Shown here piece by piece: positions 16,654 to 23,837 of a stretch of 25,209 nt of DNA. A model generated the notes under the pieces. That model was not told the DNA's origin. It was given only the letters and a program-made list of their open reading frames with translations, and searched no databases. The stretch spans positions 1 through 25,209 of the forward strand of contig DAITDU010000026.1 in the NCBI GenBank assembly GCA_036839715.1, written 5' to 3'. The stretch comes from Thermocaproicibacter sp002410755. Lineage in GTDB: Bacteria > Bacillota > Clostridia > Oscillospirales > Acutalibacteraceae. The first letter of the stretch is position 1. Each line of letters begins with the position of its first letter. The position numbers were made by a program, and so were the translations under genes.

Positions 16654-17205
16654 TTATTTTGTGTCCCATATTTCAGGAAATCGATCGGATATAAATTTAC
16701 TATAACTTGAATCGGGGTCGTTATGGAGATTCCATGTCGCTATCTCTTCAGATATCATCTTTTTGGCAAATTGGCGTTGCGTTTCTGTCAACGTCTTAAA
16801 TCTAGTAATACGTAGTTTACCATTCTGTTCCTGTTCTAAAAACCATTCATACATATCTTTAATCTTTATAACTGAACATACTGGTACTGGTTGTTCACAT
16901 ACATAAGCACAATTTATATTCGTTGGATTTTCAATATTGTTTATTTCAATACATTGGTAAATATATCCCGATTTACTCTTGTAGACATCTTCCATTGCAT
17001 TTTCATAATATTCCGTATAGCATGGCAGTCCATTTTTATCGAAACCATAAGGGAACCAATTATTTGGCCTTTTTACAATATGAACCGTGTAAAAAGCTGC
17101 AACAACTAAGTTGGTAGAAAAATAGATATATGGTTTACCGTGTTCAGACTGAAATGGCTTTAGTTCATGCAAACCTCCTATTGAGGTGCCATGATAAAAA
17201 TCCAT
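16654..17205 (-). CDS. Hypothetical protein, possible ADP-ribosyltransferase fold
   Basis: 183 residues from the ATG at 17205; a GTG at 17247 would add 14 residues but has no clear ribosome binding site. The first 40 residues (MDFYHGTSIGGLHELKPF, then PYIYFSTNLVVAAFY) look like the opening of an ADP-ribosyltransferase or Arr-like fold: a YHGT histidine, then an aromatic-S/T strand followed by a helix. I cannot place the third catalytic residue, so the assignment is tentative. The gene is clearly AT-richer than the yhf operon and phage module on either side, which suggests recent transfer. A copy of the terminator/leader repeat lies immediately upstream. Confidence 0.6.
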   Translation of the reverse strand: MDFYHGTSIGGLHELKPFQSEHGKPYIYFSTNLVVAAFYTVHIVKRPNNWFPYGFDKNGLPCYTEYYENAMEDVYKSKSGYIYQCIEINNIENPTNINCAYVCEQPVPVCSVIKIKDMYEWFLEQEQNGKLRITRFKTLTETQRQFAKKMISEEIATWNLHNDPDSSYSKFISDRFPEIWDTK

Positions 17206-17260
17206 TTTTTTATTCACATCCCCAAATAGTACCTTTTGTGTTTTCACACAATCTGCTCAT

Positions 17261-17341
17261 ATATAATCCGAAGTAAGTGTATCACAAAATTGTAAAACAA
17301 GCGAGAGGTTCAGTCTAAAGGACTAATCCTCTCGCTTTTGG
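17261..17341 (-). repeat. Terminator/leader repeat, copy A
   Basis: 81 bases sharing with copy B (17991-18085) an outer TAATCC-A-AGTAAGTG element, a TATCA-A-AATT segment and the AAACAAGCGAGAGG ... CCTCTCGCTTTTGG hairpin. Copy A lacks about 14 bases in the middle, and its hairpin has diverged in the inner stem. On the minus strand it ends the GNAT transcript and leads into the possible ADP-ribosyltransferase gene. Confidence 0.8.
17299..17337 (-). terminator. Terminator hairpin after the GNAT gene
   Basis: AAGCGAGAGG pairs with CCTCTCGCTT, and an inner AGTC/GACT closes around a TAAAG loop, with two mismatched pairs between. On the minus strand it is followed by TTGTTTTA. It is a diverged copy of the tRNA-Arg terminator at 18043-18081. 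Confidence 0.75.
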
Positions 17342-17435
17342 CATATCCGGTCAAAAAAATATCACTCATCATATGAAATGCTTAGGAAAACCTCTAAAAA
17401 CAATATGATTATTGTCAGAGCCTTGCTTATTATGC

Positions 17436-17969
17436 TCAGTATGTAAAGTATTCTTCGCTTAAAATCGCGTAGCAAAGACGATCGACTTTTTTCCCATTCA
17501 GATATACGGCCTTTTTTTCCCGGCCTTCCAATTTAAAGCCGCATTTTTCCAAACATTTTTGAGCACCGATATTTGGTCCTAATGTATTAGCGCTAATTCG
17601 CTCAATTCCCTTGTACCGAAACCCATATTCAAGCATAAGATTAACTGCTTGTTGTCCATAACCTTTTGAGCGATATTCAAGCTTTTGTATCCCCATACCA
17701 ATAGTACATTTTCGGTTTGCCCTATCTATATCCTGCAGAGCAACGTCTCCAATGACAGTTCCGTCATTCAAGAATATTCCCAATCTTATATTGGAAACGC
17801 CTTGTCGTTTTTGAATATCATCAAACCAAGCGTCTGCCTTTTCAATCGAATGTCCTAAATTTAATTCTTCACATGGATTATTAAAATCAAATTCAAAATC
17901 AGCCCAAAGCTTTTTGCAGTCAGCTCTCTCCAGAGTATCAAGGTATATATTTTTCCCTTTTAATCTCAT
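17436..17969 (-). CDS. GNAT-family N-acetyltransferase (RimJ/RimL type)
   Basis: A 177-residue acetyltransferase. The RLKGKNIYLDTLERADCKKL opening and NIGAQKCLEKCGFKLEGREK ending are typical of the RimJ/RimL group. The acetyl-CoA pyrophosphate loop is RSKGYGQQA (near residues 100-108). The ATG at 17969 has AAGGTG six bases upstream. It probably acetylates an amino group on a protein or small molecule such as an antibiotic; the substrate is not predictable. It is AT-rich and bracketed by two copies of the terminator/leader repeat just downstream of tRNA-Arg, so it looks like an inserted cassette. Confidence 0.9.
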   Translation of the reverse strand: MRLKGKNIYLDTLERADCKKLWADFEFDFNNPCEELNLGHSIEKADAWFDDIQKRQGVSNIRLGIFLNDGTVIGDVALQDIDRANRKCTIGMGIQKLEYRSKGYGQQAVNLMLEYGFRYKGIERISANTLGPNIGAQKCLEKCGFKLEGREKKAVYLNGKKVDRLCYAILSEEYFTY

Positions 17970-17990
17970 GGCTTCACCTTCCTGTACTAT

Positions 17991-18085
17991 AAATAATCCA
18001 AAGTAAGTGAAGTAAAGTATATCATATAATTAATTACGAAACAAGCGAGAGGATCAGTCTTTGTGACTGATCCTCTCGCTTTTGG
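17991..18085 (-). repeat. Terminator/leader repeat, copy B
   Basis: 95 bases beginning at the tRNA-Arg CCA end and running through its terminator into the leader of the GNAT gene. It has the same order of elements as copy A, with a perfect hairpin. About 650 bases separate the two copies, holding just the GNAT gene. Confidence 0.8.
18043..18081 (-). terminator. Terminator of the tRNA-Arg gene
   Basis: A perfect 17-pair stem (AAGCGAGAGGATCAGTC with its complement) and a five-base loop, starting two bases past the tRNA CCA end and followed on the minus strand by TTGTTTCG. Confidence 0.9.
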
Positions 18086-18160
18086 TCCGCCCGGAGGGGT
18101 TCGAACCCCCGGCCTTCAGAATCGGAATCTGCTGCTATATCCAGACTTAGCTACGGGCGG
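18083..18160 (-). tRNA. tRNA-Arg (anticodon CCG)
   Basis: A cloverleaf folds on the minus strand. Acceptor stem CCGCCCG/CGGGCGG, discriminator A and an encoded CCA; D arm GCTA/TAGC; anticodon arm with loop TTCCGAT giving anticodon CCG for codon CGG; T arm GGGGG-TTCGAAC-CCCTC. The top pair of the anticodon stem (G-A) is mismatched. A good promoter lies upstream and a strong terminator follows. Confidence 0.92.
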
Positions 18161-18171
18161 ATAGCAAAATT

Positions 18172-18199
18172 ATTATAGCACGGTTCCGATAAAAGTCAA
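18172..18199 (-). promoter_or_regulatory. Promoter of tRNA-Arg
   Basis: On the minus strand there is TTGACT, 16 bases, then TATAAT, with the tRNA beginning 12 bases after the -10 box. This is near consensus, as expected for a stable RNA gene. Confidence 0.8.
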
Positions 18200-18224
18200 A
18201 CAGGAATCAACTGAAAAAACAGTA

Positions 18225-19097
18225 TTAGCGTTGTGTGCCGAAAAAGAACAGTGCAATGGTACCGGGGCCAGAATGAGCGCCGATAACCGGACCGACGCTG
18301 TTGATGATGATATTTTTCACGCCAAAACGGCGCTTGACTTCCAACGCAATATATTCTGCGTCTTCCGGCGCATCTCCGTGGCTGACAAAAACCGTCTGAT
18401 TTTCCGGTTCGATGGCTGTCTGCGCCATCTTATCCAGTAGAGCATTTAAAGCGGCCCGGCGGCCGCGCACTTTCCCTACGGCAGCAAGATGGCCGGAATC
18501 GTCCATGTGCATGACGGGCTTGATGTTCAGCATCCCGCCGAACAGTGCGGTGGCTGCGCTGATGCGGCCGCCCCGGCGGAGAAAGCCAAGATCGTCCACT
18601 GTAAACCAGTGACACATCTTTAGTTTATTATCTTCCAGCCAATCGCGTACTTCTGCTATGCCTTTTCCAGCTTTCTGCCGCAGCGCGGCGTAATAGACCA
18701 GCATTCCCTGACCAAGAGAGGCAGCAAGCGTATCTACGCAGAAAACCTTCCGCTCCGGATATTTTTCCGCAAGCTCCCGGCATGCAACACGTGCAGCGCT
18801 ACAGGTGCCGGAAAGCCCTGAGGAAAATGCAGCAGTCAGCACATCTTTCCCTTTCTTCAGGAGCGGTTCAATCGCACCGGTAAAAGCATCGGCGTTGACG
18901 GCGGCTGTTTTAGCCATATGGCCTGCACGCAGCTCGGTGTAAAGCTGATGGATTGAAAATTCATGCCCATCAAGGTAATTGCGGTACTCTTTTCCACCTA
19001 TGGTAAAAGAAAGCGGTAAGACCGTTAGCCCAAGCTTTTCCGCACAACTTGCCGGCAAATCGCAGGAAGAATCCGTCACAATTGTAAAATCATCCAT
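18225..19097 (-). CDS. DegV-family fatty-acid-binding protein
   Basis: A 290-residue cytoplasmic protein with the DegV opening IVTDSSCDLP. Other family elements are KTAAVNADAF, the AAFSSGLSGTCSAARVA segment that contacts the fatty-acid carboxylate, DTLAASLGQGMLV, LGFLRRGGRISAATALFGGM and the C-terminal VGPVIGAHSGPGTIALFF. Relatives (FakB) present exogenous fatty acids to the FakA kinase for phospholipid synthesis; no fakA is in the window. GGAG lies six bases before the ATG. A possible promoter (TTATAA, 16 bases, extended TATGGT) lies in the AT-rich upstream region. Confidence 0.95.
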   Translation of the reverse strand: MDDFTIVTDSSCDLPASCAEKLGLTVLPLSFTIGGKEYRNYLDGHEFSIHQLYTELRAGHMAKTAAVNADAFTGAIEPLLKKGKDVLTAAFSSGLSGTCSAARVACRELAEKYPERKVFCVDTLAASLGQGMLVYYAALRQKAGKGIAEVRDWLEDNKLKMCHWFTVDDLGFLRRGGRISAATALFGGMLNIKPVMHMDDSGHLAAVGKVRGRRAALNALLDKMAQTAIEPENQTVFVSHGDAPEDAEYIALEVKRRFGVKNIIINSVGPVIGAHSGPGTIALFFFGTQR

Positions 19098-19659
19098 AAT
19101 AGCTCCTCAGAAATTAGAATTTCATTTACCATAGCACATGATATGGTTTTTATAAATGTATAACATAGATCATTATAAGCTTATTATATTCTATATAACT
19201 ATATTATCTGGAATAATAACGAAAGAAGAATTGTGAATAATTCTATTTTGCCCGGATTTTAAGCTTCAATGCGGTTTATCAGTGGATTTTCAGGCAACAT
19301 AGAATTCCCTTTTTACCCATATCCTTTCGTCTGTGCTTTTTCTGCCTTACGGAGCTGTTCCTTTCACAGAAAATCGTCATTTTGGAACGCAACAAGTACC
19401 CCTTTTCCGCAGTTGCTTCCAGGGATCCACCTCGTCTTAGTTCGGAATAAACGCGCTTTGCTAAAATCACATTGATGGGAAGCCTTTTTACCAAGTAACT
19501 TCCGGGTTAAATCGACGATATCCATTACCAGCAGTTACTGTATTTGTGCAGCACCACAGATCATTGCAAAAGTTAATAAAAATCAAAAAATTCCCTAAAA
19601 TTGCCCTCCGGCAGGAAATCACTGCACTGGTAGGCAGGCTTGGTGAAAGGAGGTTTTTC
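19098..19659. other. Intergenic region between degV and the phage head module
   Basis: About 560 bases. The degV-proximal third is AT-rich and probably holds the degV promoter. The middle has overlapping open frames of about 70 codons on both strands (19269-19494) without ribosome binding sites. No integrase, repressor or obvious attachment site is visible. The stretch before 19660 must contain the phage late promoter if transcription starts here. Confidence 0.45.
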
Positions 19660-19986
19660 ATGGCAGAAACCAAAAAAGCGCAGCGTAAGAAGACGGACTG
19701 TATCGTCAGCGGTTACCGGAAACTTGCATTTGGCAAAGTAAATGATGCAGTGCGTCTCATGTTCCCTGAAGGGCTGACGCAGGATGAGATTAAAAAATTG
19801 GACCTTACAAGCGTTGCGGAGCTAAAACAGACGAAAGACGGGCTGGAAATCAAATTCTACGACCGTATGAAGGCGCTGGAGTGCCTGAAAACCCTTGAGG
19901 AAAACGCGGACGAGAAGTCGCCGCTGTACCGTGCCCTGATTGAGAGCGTAGCAAAGCCGGGGGGGCCGCCGGATGATGAAAATTGA
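19660..19986 (+). CDS. Phage terminase small subunit-like protein
   Basis: A 108-residue protein from the ATG at 19660, which has AAAGGAGG seven bases upstream; the frame is open to 19546. It is basic at the N-terminus, then carries KLAFGKVNDAVRLMFPEG and LKQTKDGLEIKFYDRMKALE, a pattern of short proteins found directly before PBSX-type large terminases in clostridial prophages. It lacks an obvious classical helix-turn-helix, so the small-terminase label rests mainly on position. Its last 14 bases overlap the large-subunit gene. Confidence 0.75.
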   Translation: MAETKKAQRKKTDCIVSGYRKLAFGKVNDAVRLMFPEGLTQDEIKKLDLTSVAELKQTKDGLEIKFYDRMKALECLKTLEENADEKSPLYRALIESVAKPGGPPDDEN

Positions 19987-21229
19987 ACCTTTTTCCCCCA
20001 GGCAGCTCTGTGCCCTAAACTGGTGGTGCCCCGGCAGCCCGTATGAAAAGCGCGATGCGGTCATCTGCGACGGCGCAGTCCGCAGCGGGAAAACGCTCTG
20101 CCTCGGCATTTCATTTGTGGCGTGGGCCTGCGGCTGCTTTGACGGGAAATCTTTCGCCATCTGTGGCAAGACAATCCGGTCGTTGCGGCGCAACCTTGTG
20201 ACGACTCTGCTCCCGGCGCTTTCGGAATCCGGTTTTTCCTGCACTTACCGGGCAGGGGAAAACCTGCTGACCATCGGTTATTGCAACCACTGGAACCGGT
20301 TCTATCTTTTTGGCGGGCGGGACGAGGGCTCCGCCTCTCTAATCCAAGGCGTTACACTCGCAGGTGTTTTATTCGACGAAGTAACGCTTATGCCGCGCTC
20401 CTTTGTAGAACAGGCGCTTGCACGGTGTAGCGTGGAAGGTTCCAAGTTCTGGTTTAACTGTAACCCTGAGGGCCCGCAGCACTGGTTTTACCGGGAATGG
20501 ATTAGTAGGGCTAAGGAAAAAAATGCGCTGTACCTGCACTTTACCATGGGAGACAACCCTTCCCTGAGCCGGGAGATGCTGGAGCGTTACCGGAAACTTT
20601 ACTCCGGTGTCTTTTATGAACGGTTTGTCCTTGGAAAATGGACGGCAGCCGAGGGGCTGATTTACCCGTTTATGACGGACACAATGTTTTGCAACGTGCC
20701 GGATGGGGACTTTTCACGGTGGGCGGTTTCCTGCGACTATGGCACGGTGAACCCGTGCTCAATGGGCCTTTGGGGACTGTACAAAGGGGTATGGTACCGG
20801 GTTGAGGAATCCTACTATGACTCGCGGCAGAAAGGTACACAGAGAACCGATGAAGAGCACTATGCAGAACTGGAAAGGCTTTGCGGCGGGCGGAAAATCA
20901 GCTGTGTGGCAGTAGACCCCTCAGCGGCAAGTTTCCTTGAGGTCATCAGGCGGCATGGCAGATACCATGTCCGCAGAGCGAACAATTCCGTACTGGATGG
21001 TATCCGGAAAACCACGGTAGCGCTCCGGGAAGGAAAAATCCGCATCTGCTGCTGCTGCTGTGACGCGCGAAGGGAATTCGGTCTTTACCGTTGGGAGGAA
21101 GGCCGCGCTGATGACGCACCAAAAAAAGAGAACGACCATGCGATGGATGATATCCGTTATTTCGTAACAACCGTGTTGCAGCCCGAAAATGGGTTCTTTG
21201 CGGTAGCAGCGCCGCGGAAAAGGAGGTGA
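19973..21229 (+). CDS. Phage terminase large subunit (PBSX/XtmB type)
   Basis: A 418-residue DNA-packaging ATPase-nuclease. Walker A is GAVRSGKT (residues 34-41) and Walker B is GVLFDEV (near 131-137). A coupling motif lies in KFWFNCNPEGPQHWF. The nuclease domain starts at VSCDYGTVNP (first acidic residue), with further candidates in VAVDPSAAS and the final DDIRYF. It overlaps the small-subunit gene. An unusual run of five consecutive cysteines (RICCCCCDARREF) lies near residue 360, encoded by a CTG-repeat-like tract. The last codons form the ribosome binding site of the portal gene. Confidence 0.95.
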   Translation: MMKIEPFSPRQLCALNWWCPGSPYEKRDAVICDGAVRSGKTLCLGISFVAWACGCFDGKSFAICGKTIRSLRRNLVTTLLPALSESGFSCTYRAGENLLTIGYCNHWNRFYLFGGRDEGSASLIQGVTLAGVLFDEVTLMPRSFVEQALARCSVEGSKFWFNCNPEGPQHWFYREWISRAKEKNALYLHFTMGDNPSLSREMLERYRKLYSGVFYERFVLGKWTAAEGLIYPFMTDTMFCNVPDGDFSRWAVSCDYGTVNPCSMGLWGLYKGVWYRVEESYYDSRQKGTQRTDEEHYAELERLCGGRKISCVAVDPSAASFLEVIRRHGRYHVRRANNSVLDGIRKTTVALREGKIRICCCCCDARREFGLYRWEEGRADDAPKKENDHAMDDIRYFVTTVLQPENGFFAVAAPRKRR

Positions 21230-22389
21230 AGACTATTTTCTTCCGAAAAAAGCAAAAAAGAACCAGCGACACCACCGTTCCGGTCACTGCAGTGCAGACG
21301 GCAGGAAACAGGGACTCCTTTTCAGAGCTGGAAAGCTTTGTTCCGCTGCCAGCCGGTGAGCGCCGCCTCTATGATGCGCTGCGGGAATCCGTACCGATTA
21401 TTGATGCGGCAATCTGCAAAATTCTGCACCTTGTAGGGACCTTCCAAGTCCACTGCCCGGACAGGACAGTGGAAGACGGGCTGAACAATTTTCTCCGGAA
21501 TGTAAAAGCCGGTGCGGCAGGGATGGGAATTCAGACATTTCTCAGCACGTATCTCTCCGACCTGCTGACCTATGGCAATGCAGTGGGGGAAATGATAGTG
21601 GCCGACGGCAAGGTTGCCGCGCTCTACAATGCCTCACTGGATGATGTGGAGTTAAAAGCCGTTTCACCGCTGGAAATTCAGGTTTGCCGCATGGAAAACG
21701 GTAGCCCTGTCCCGGTAAAATATCCAGAGCTTGTCTTTTGCTCTGCCCTTAATCCGCCATCCGGTAGCGCCACGGGTGTTTCCATTCTACATGGGCTACC
21801 GTTTGTTTCCAACATCCTGCTGGAAATTTACCGGACAATCGGCGTGAACTGGCAGCGCCTTGGCAATGTGCGGTTCGCCGTGACCTATAAGCCTTCTTCT
21901 GACGCGATGGATCAGGCTTATGCAAAAGAGCGTGCCGAGCAGATCGCGGATGAATGGGGACGTGCGATGCGCGGGAAGGAAGTCAGTGACTTTGTTTCGG
22001 TTGGGGACTTAAGCATTAAGGCGATTGGCTCGGACTGCCAAATCCTTGACAGTGAAGTGCCGGTGCGTGAAATGCTTGAGCAAATTGTCGCAAAGCTCGA
22101 TATTCCGCCGTTTCTCCTTGGACTTTCATGGTCCTCAACAGAACGCATGTCCAGCCAGCAGGCGGATATCCTCACAAGTGAACTGAAATCCTACCGCTGT
22201 ATTCTGGACCCTGTAATTGGGAAAATCTGCACGATGTGGATGCATCTTGCAGGCAAACCCGCAGATTTTACGATTGATTGGGATAATATTACGCTTCAGG
22301 ACGCTGTGGAGCTTGCCTCTGCGCACTACCAGAACGTGAAGGCGGAGCAGATTGAGCGTCAGACTGCGGCAATCCGGCCGGGAAAATAA
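21226..22389 (+). CDS. Phage portal protein
   Basis: A 387-residue portal, recognised by SVPIIDAAICKI, the YGNAVGEMIV strand, the VPVREMLEQIVAKLDIPPFLLGLSW segment and ERMSSQQADILTSELKSYR near the C-terminus. It forms the dodecameric ring through which DNA enters the capsid. The start is uncertain. The GTG at 21226 overlaps the terminase stop, but the AAAAGGAGG site runs directly into it. An in-frame ATT at 21235 is eight bases from that site, at normal spacing, and may be the real start codon. Confidence 0.9.
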   Translation: MKTIFFRKKQKRTSDTTVPVTAVQTAGNRDSFSELESFVPLPAGERRLYDALRESVPIIDAAICKILHLVGTFQVHCPDRTVEDGLNNFLRNVKAGAAGMGIQTFLSTYLSDLLTYGNAVGEMIVADGKVAALYNASLDDVELKAVSPLEIQVCRMENGSPVPVKYPELVFCSALNPPSGSATGVSILHGLPFVSNILLEIYRTIGVNWQRLGNVRFAVTYKPSSDAMDQAYAKERAEQIADEWGRAMRGKEVSDFVSVGDLSIKAIGSDCQILDSEVPVREMLEQIVAKLDIPPFLLGLSWSSTERMSSQQADILTSELKSYRCILDPVIGKICTMWMHLAGKPADFTIDWDNITLQDAVELASAHYQNVKAEQIERQTAAIRPGK

Positions 22390-22501
22390 ATCCGCCGGCT
22401 TTTTCAAATAAATTCAGCCGGATTGACCGGAAAATAACGGATGAAAAAGGAGATGGGGCCTTATCAGTCAAAACATAACGGTCCGTAAAAGCGGGGAAGC
22501 C

Positions 22502-23452
22502 GTGAATATGGTGCACGGCTCGACGCCGGATGCGGAGGCACTTGAAAAGATTAACCGGTATACAAGGCGTGCGTTCCGCCCGGAAGAACTTTACATTTTT
22601 CCTGTTGCCCTGTGTGATAACGAAGTTGACCGCGACGGAGAACGCTTTACTGTTGGGGCACTTGAAAAGCTTGCGGAGATGTTTCCCGGGAAAACCGGCG
22701 TCTTTGACCATGACCCGCAGGCAAAGAACCAGACCGCACGCATCTATGACTGCCGCGTAGTACGCGATGCAGCACGGTCAACTTCCTGTGGGGAGCCTTA
22801 TACAAGGCTGGTAGCACAGGCATATCTGCCCCGTACGGACACCAACCGCGACCTGATTACAGATTTGGAATCAGGTATCAAAAAAGAAGTAAGCGTCGGG
22901 TGCGCGGTGCGGAGCGTAACATGCAGCATCTGCGGGGCTGACTTAAAAAGCGGCCTGTGTGAGCACAGGCGCGGGGAGACATATGGTGGGAAGTTGTGCT
23001 GTGCTGTGCTGGACGACCCCTCGGATGCTTATGAATGGTCGTTCGTTGCAATACCTGCCCAACGCGAAGCCGGAGTCCTTAAAAATTACCGGACGGCGGA
23101 TGCGCAGGATACTGTCAAAATGCTGCGCAAAACGGGCGGCGGGGTTTCCCTGACCTATGCACAAAAAGCAGCGCTTTTGGAGGAGATTGACCGACTGGAA
23201 AAAGAGGCGCAAAGTGGCCGGGAATACCGCGAAATGCTGAAGAAAAACTTTCTGCGCTTTGGCGCGCTTGCCGAGCCTGACCTGCCGCCGGACAGCCTGT
23301 TCCACGCGGCGGATGCACTGAATACGAAAGACCTGAAGGCGTGGGGGACAGCGTTCCGCAGGCAGGCGGAGAAAGTTGCCCCGCTGATGCCCCAGCTTGT
23401 GCCCGGCGAAAAAAACGGCCGGAAAGGACAGAACAGTCCGTTCCAAATTTAG
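22502..23452 (+). CDS. Phage prohead protease with a Cys/His knuckle
   Basis: A 316-residue protein from GTG. The HK97-type prohead protease core includes VALCDNEVDRDGERF, the probable catalytic histidine in TGVFDHDPQ and the probable catalytic serine in KKEVSVGCAV. It then has a C-x2-C-x8-C-x-H cluster (CSICG through CEH) that looks zinc-binding, and a charged C-terminal tail that may act as scaffold. The frame stays open 57 bases further upstream and reads as phage-like protein (SQNITVRKSGEAVNMVHG), with AAAAGGAGA before it but no ATG, GTG or TTG. The true start may be a non-standard ATC at 22463. Confidence 0.82.
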   Translation: MNMVHGSTPDAEALEKINRYTRRAFRPEELYIFPVALCDNEVDRDGERFTVGALEKLAEMFPGKTGVFDHDPQAKNQTARIYDCRVVRDAARSTSCGEPYTRLVAQAYLPRTDTNRDLITDLESGIKKEVSVGCAVRSVTCSICGADLKSGLCEHRRGETYGGKLCCAVLDDPSDAYEWSFVAIPAQREAGVLKNYRTADAQDTVKMLRKTGGGVSLTYAQKAALLEEIDRLEKEAQSGREYREMLKKNFLRFGALAEPDLPPDSLFHAADALNTKDLKAWGTAFRRQAEKVAPLMPQLVPGEKNGRKGQNSPFQI

Positions 23453-23471
23453 ACAGGAGGAAGTAAATTAA

Positions 23472-23819
23472 ATGGAACTTTCTTTTAATGGATTCGGTGA
23501 AAATGCTGCGACTTTTACTGCAAACCCCGGTGTTTCCGCAGGAATCCCAGTCAAGATGACCGGGAACGGCACCGTTGGCGCCTGCAACGCAGGTGACAGC
23601 TTCTGCGGGGTGACCCTCGGTGTAAGAAACGGCTATGCAGCTGTTCAGCTTGCTGGCTATACCCGCCTTTCTTACAGCGGAACGGCCCCTGCCGTTGGCT
23701 GGCAAAATATTTTTGCAGCGGCGGACGGAAAGGCACAGTCGGCGGCAACAGGCGGCAGGCAGATGCTGGTCCTCGATGTAGACGAAACCTCAAAAACTTT
23801 TGGAGTTATCCTTTCTTAA
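23472..23819 (+). CDS. Small capsid decoration-like protein
   Basis: A 115-residue glycine- and alanine-rich, beta-type protein (MELSFNGFGENAATFTANPG at its start), between the prohead protease and the major capsid gene. AGGAGG lies 11 bases before the ATG. In HK97-type phages this slot usually holds a head decoration or stabilising protein, and the many short strands and small residues fit that. Function is assigned by position and composition, not by a known motif. Confidence 0.75.
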   Translation: MELSFNGFGENAATFTANPGVSAGIPVKMTGNGTVGACNAGDSFCGVTLGVRNGYAAVQLAGYTRLSYSGTAPAVGWQNIFAAADGKAQSAATGGRQMLVLDVDETSKTFGVILS

Positions 23820-23837
23820 GACAGAGGAGGAAAAAGA

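Noticed and set aside
17338..17360. Possible second tRNA 3' end next to repeat copy A
   Set aside because: Only the TTGG (CCAA) and hairpin are shared with tRNA-Arg; the adjoining sequence cannot form an acceptor or T arm.
19269..19494. Short frames on both strands upstream of the phage module
   Set aside because: No ribosome binding sites and the two frames cover the same bases; neither resembles a known phage early protein.
22391..22421. Hairpin CCGGCT/AGCCGG between portal and protease genes
   Set aside because: Only six pairs with a large loop and no T run; unlikely to be a terminator inside the late operon.
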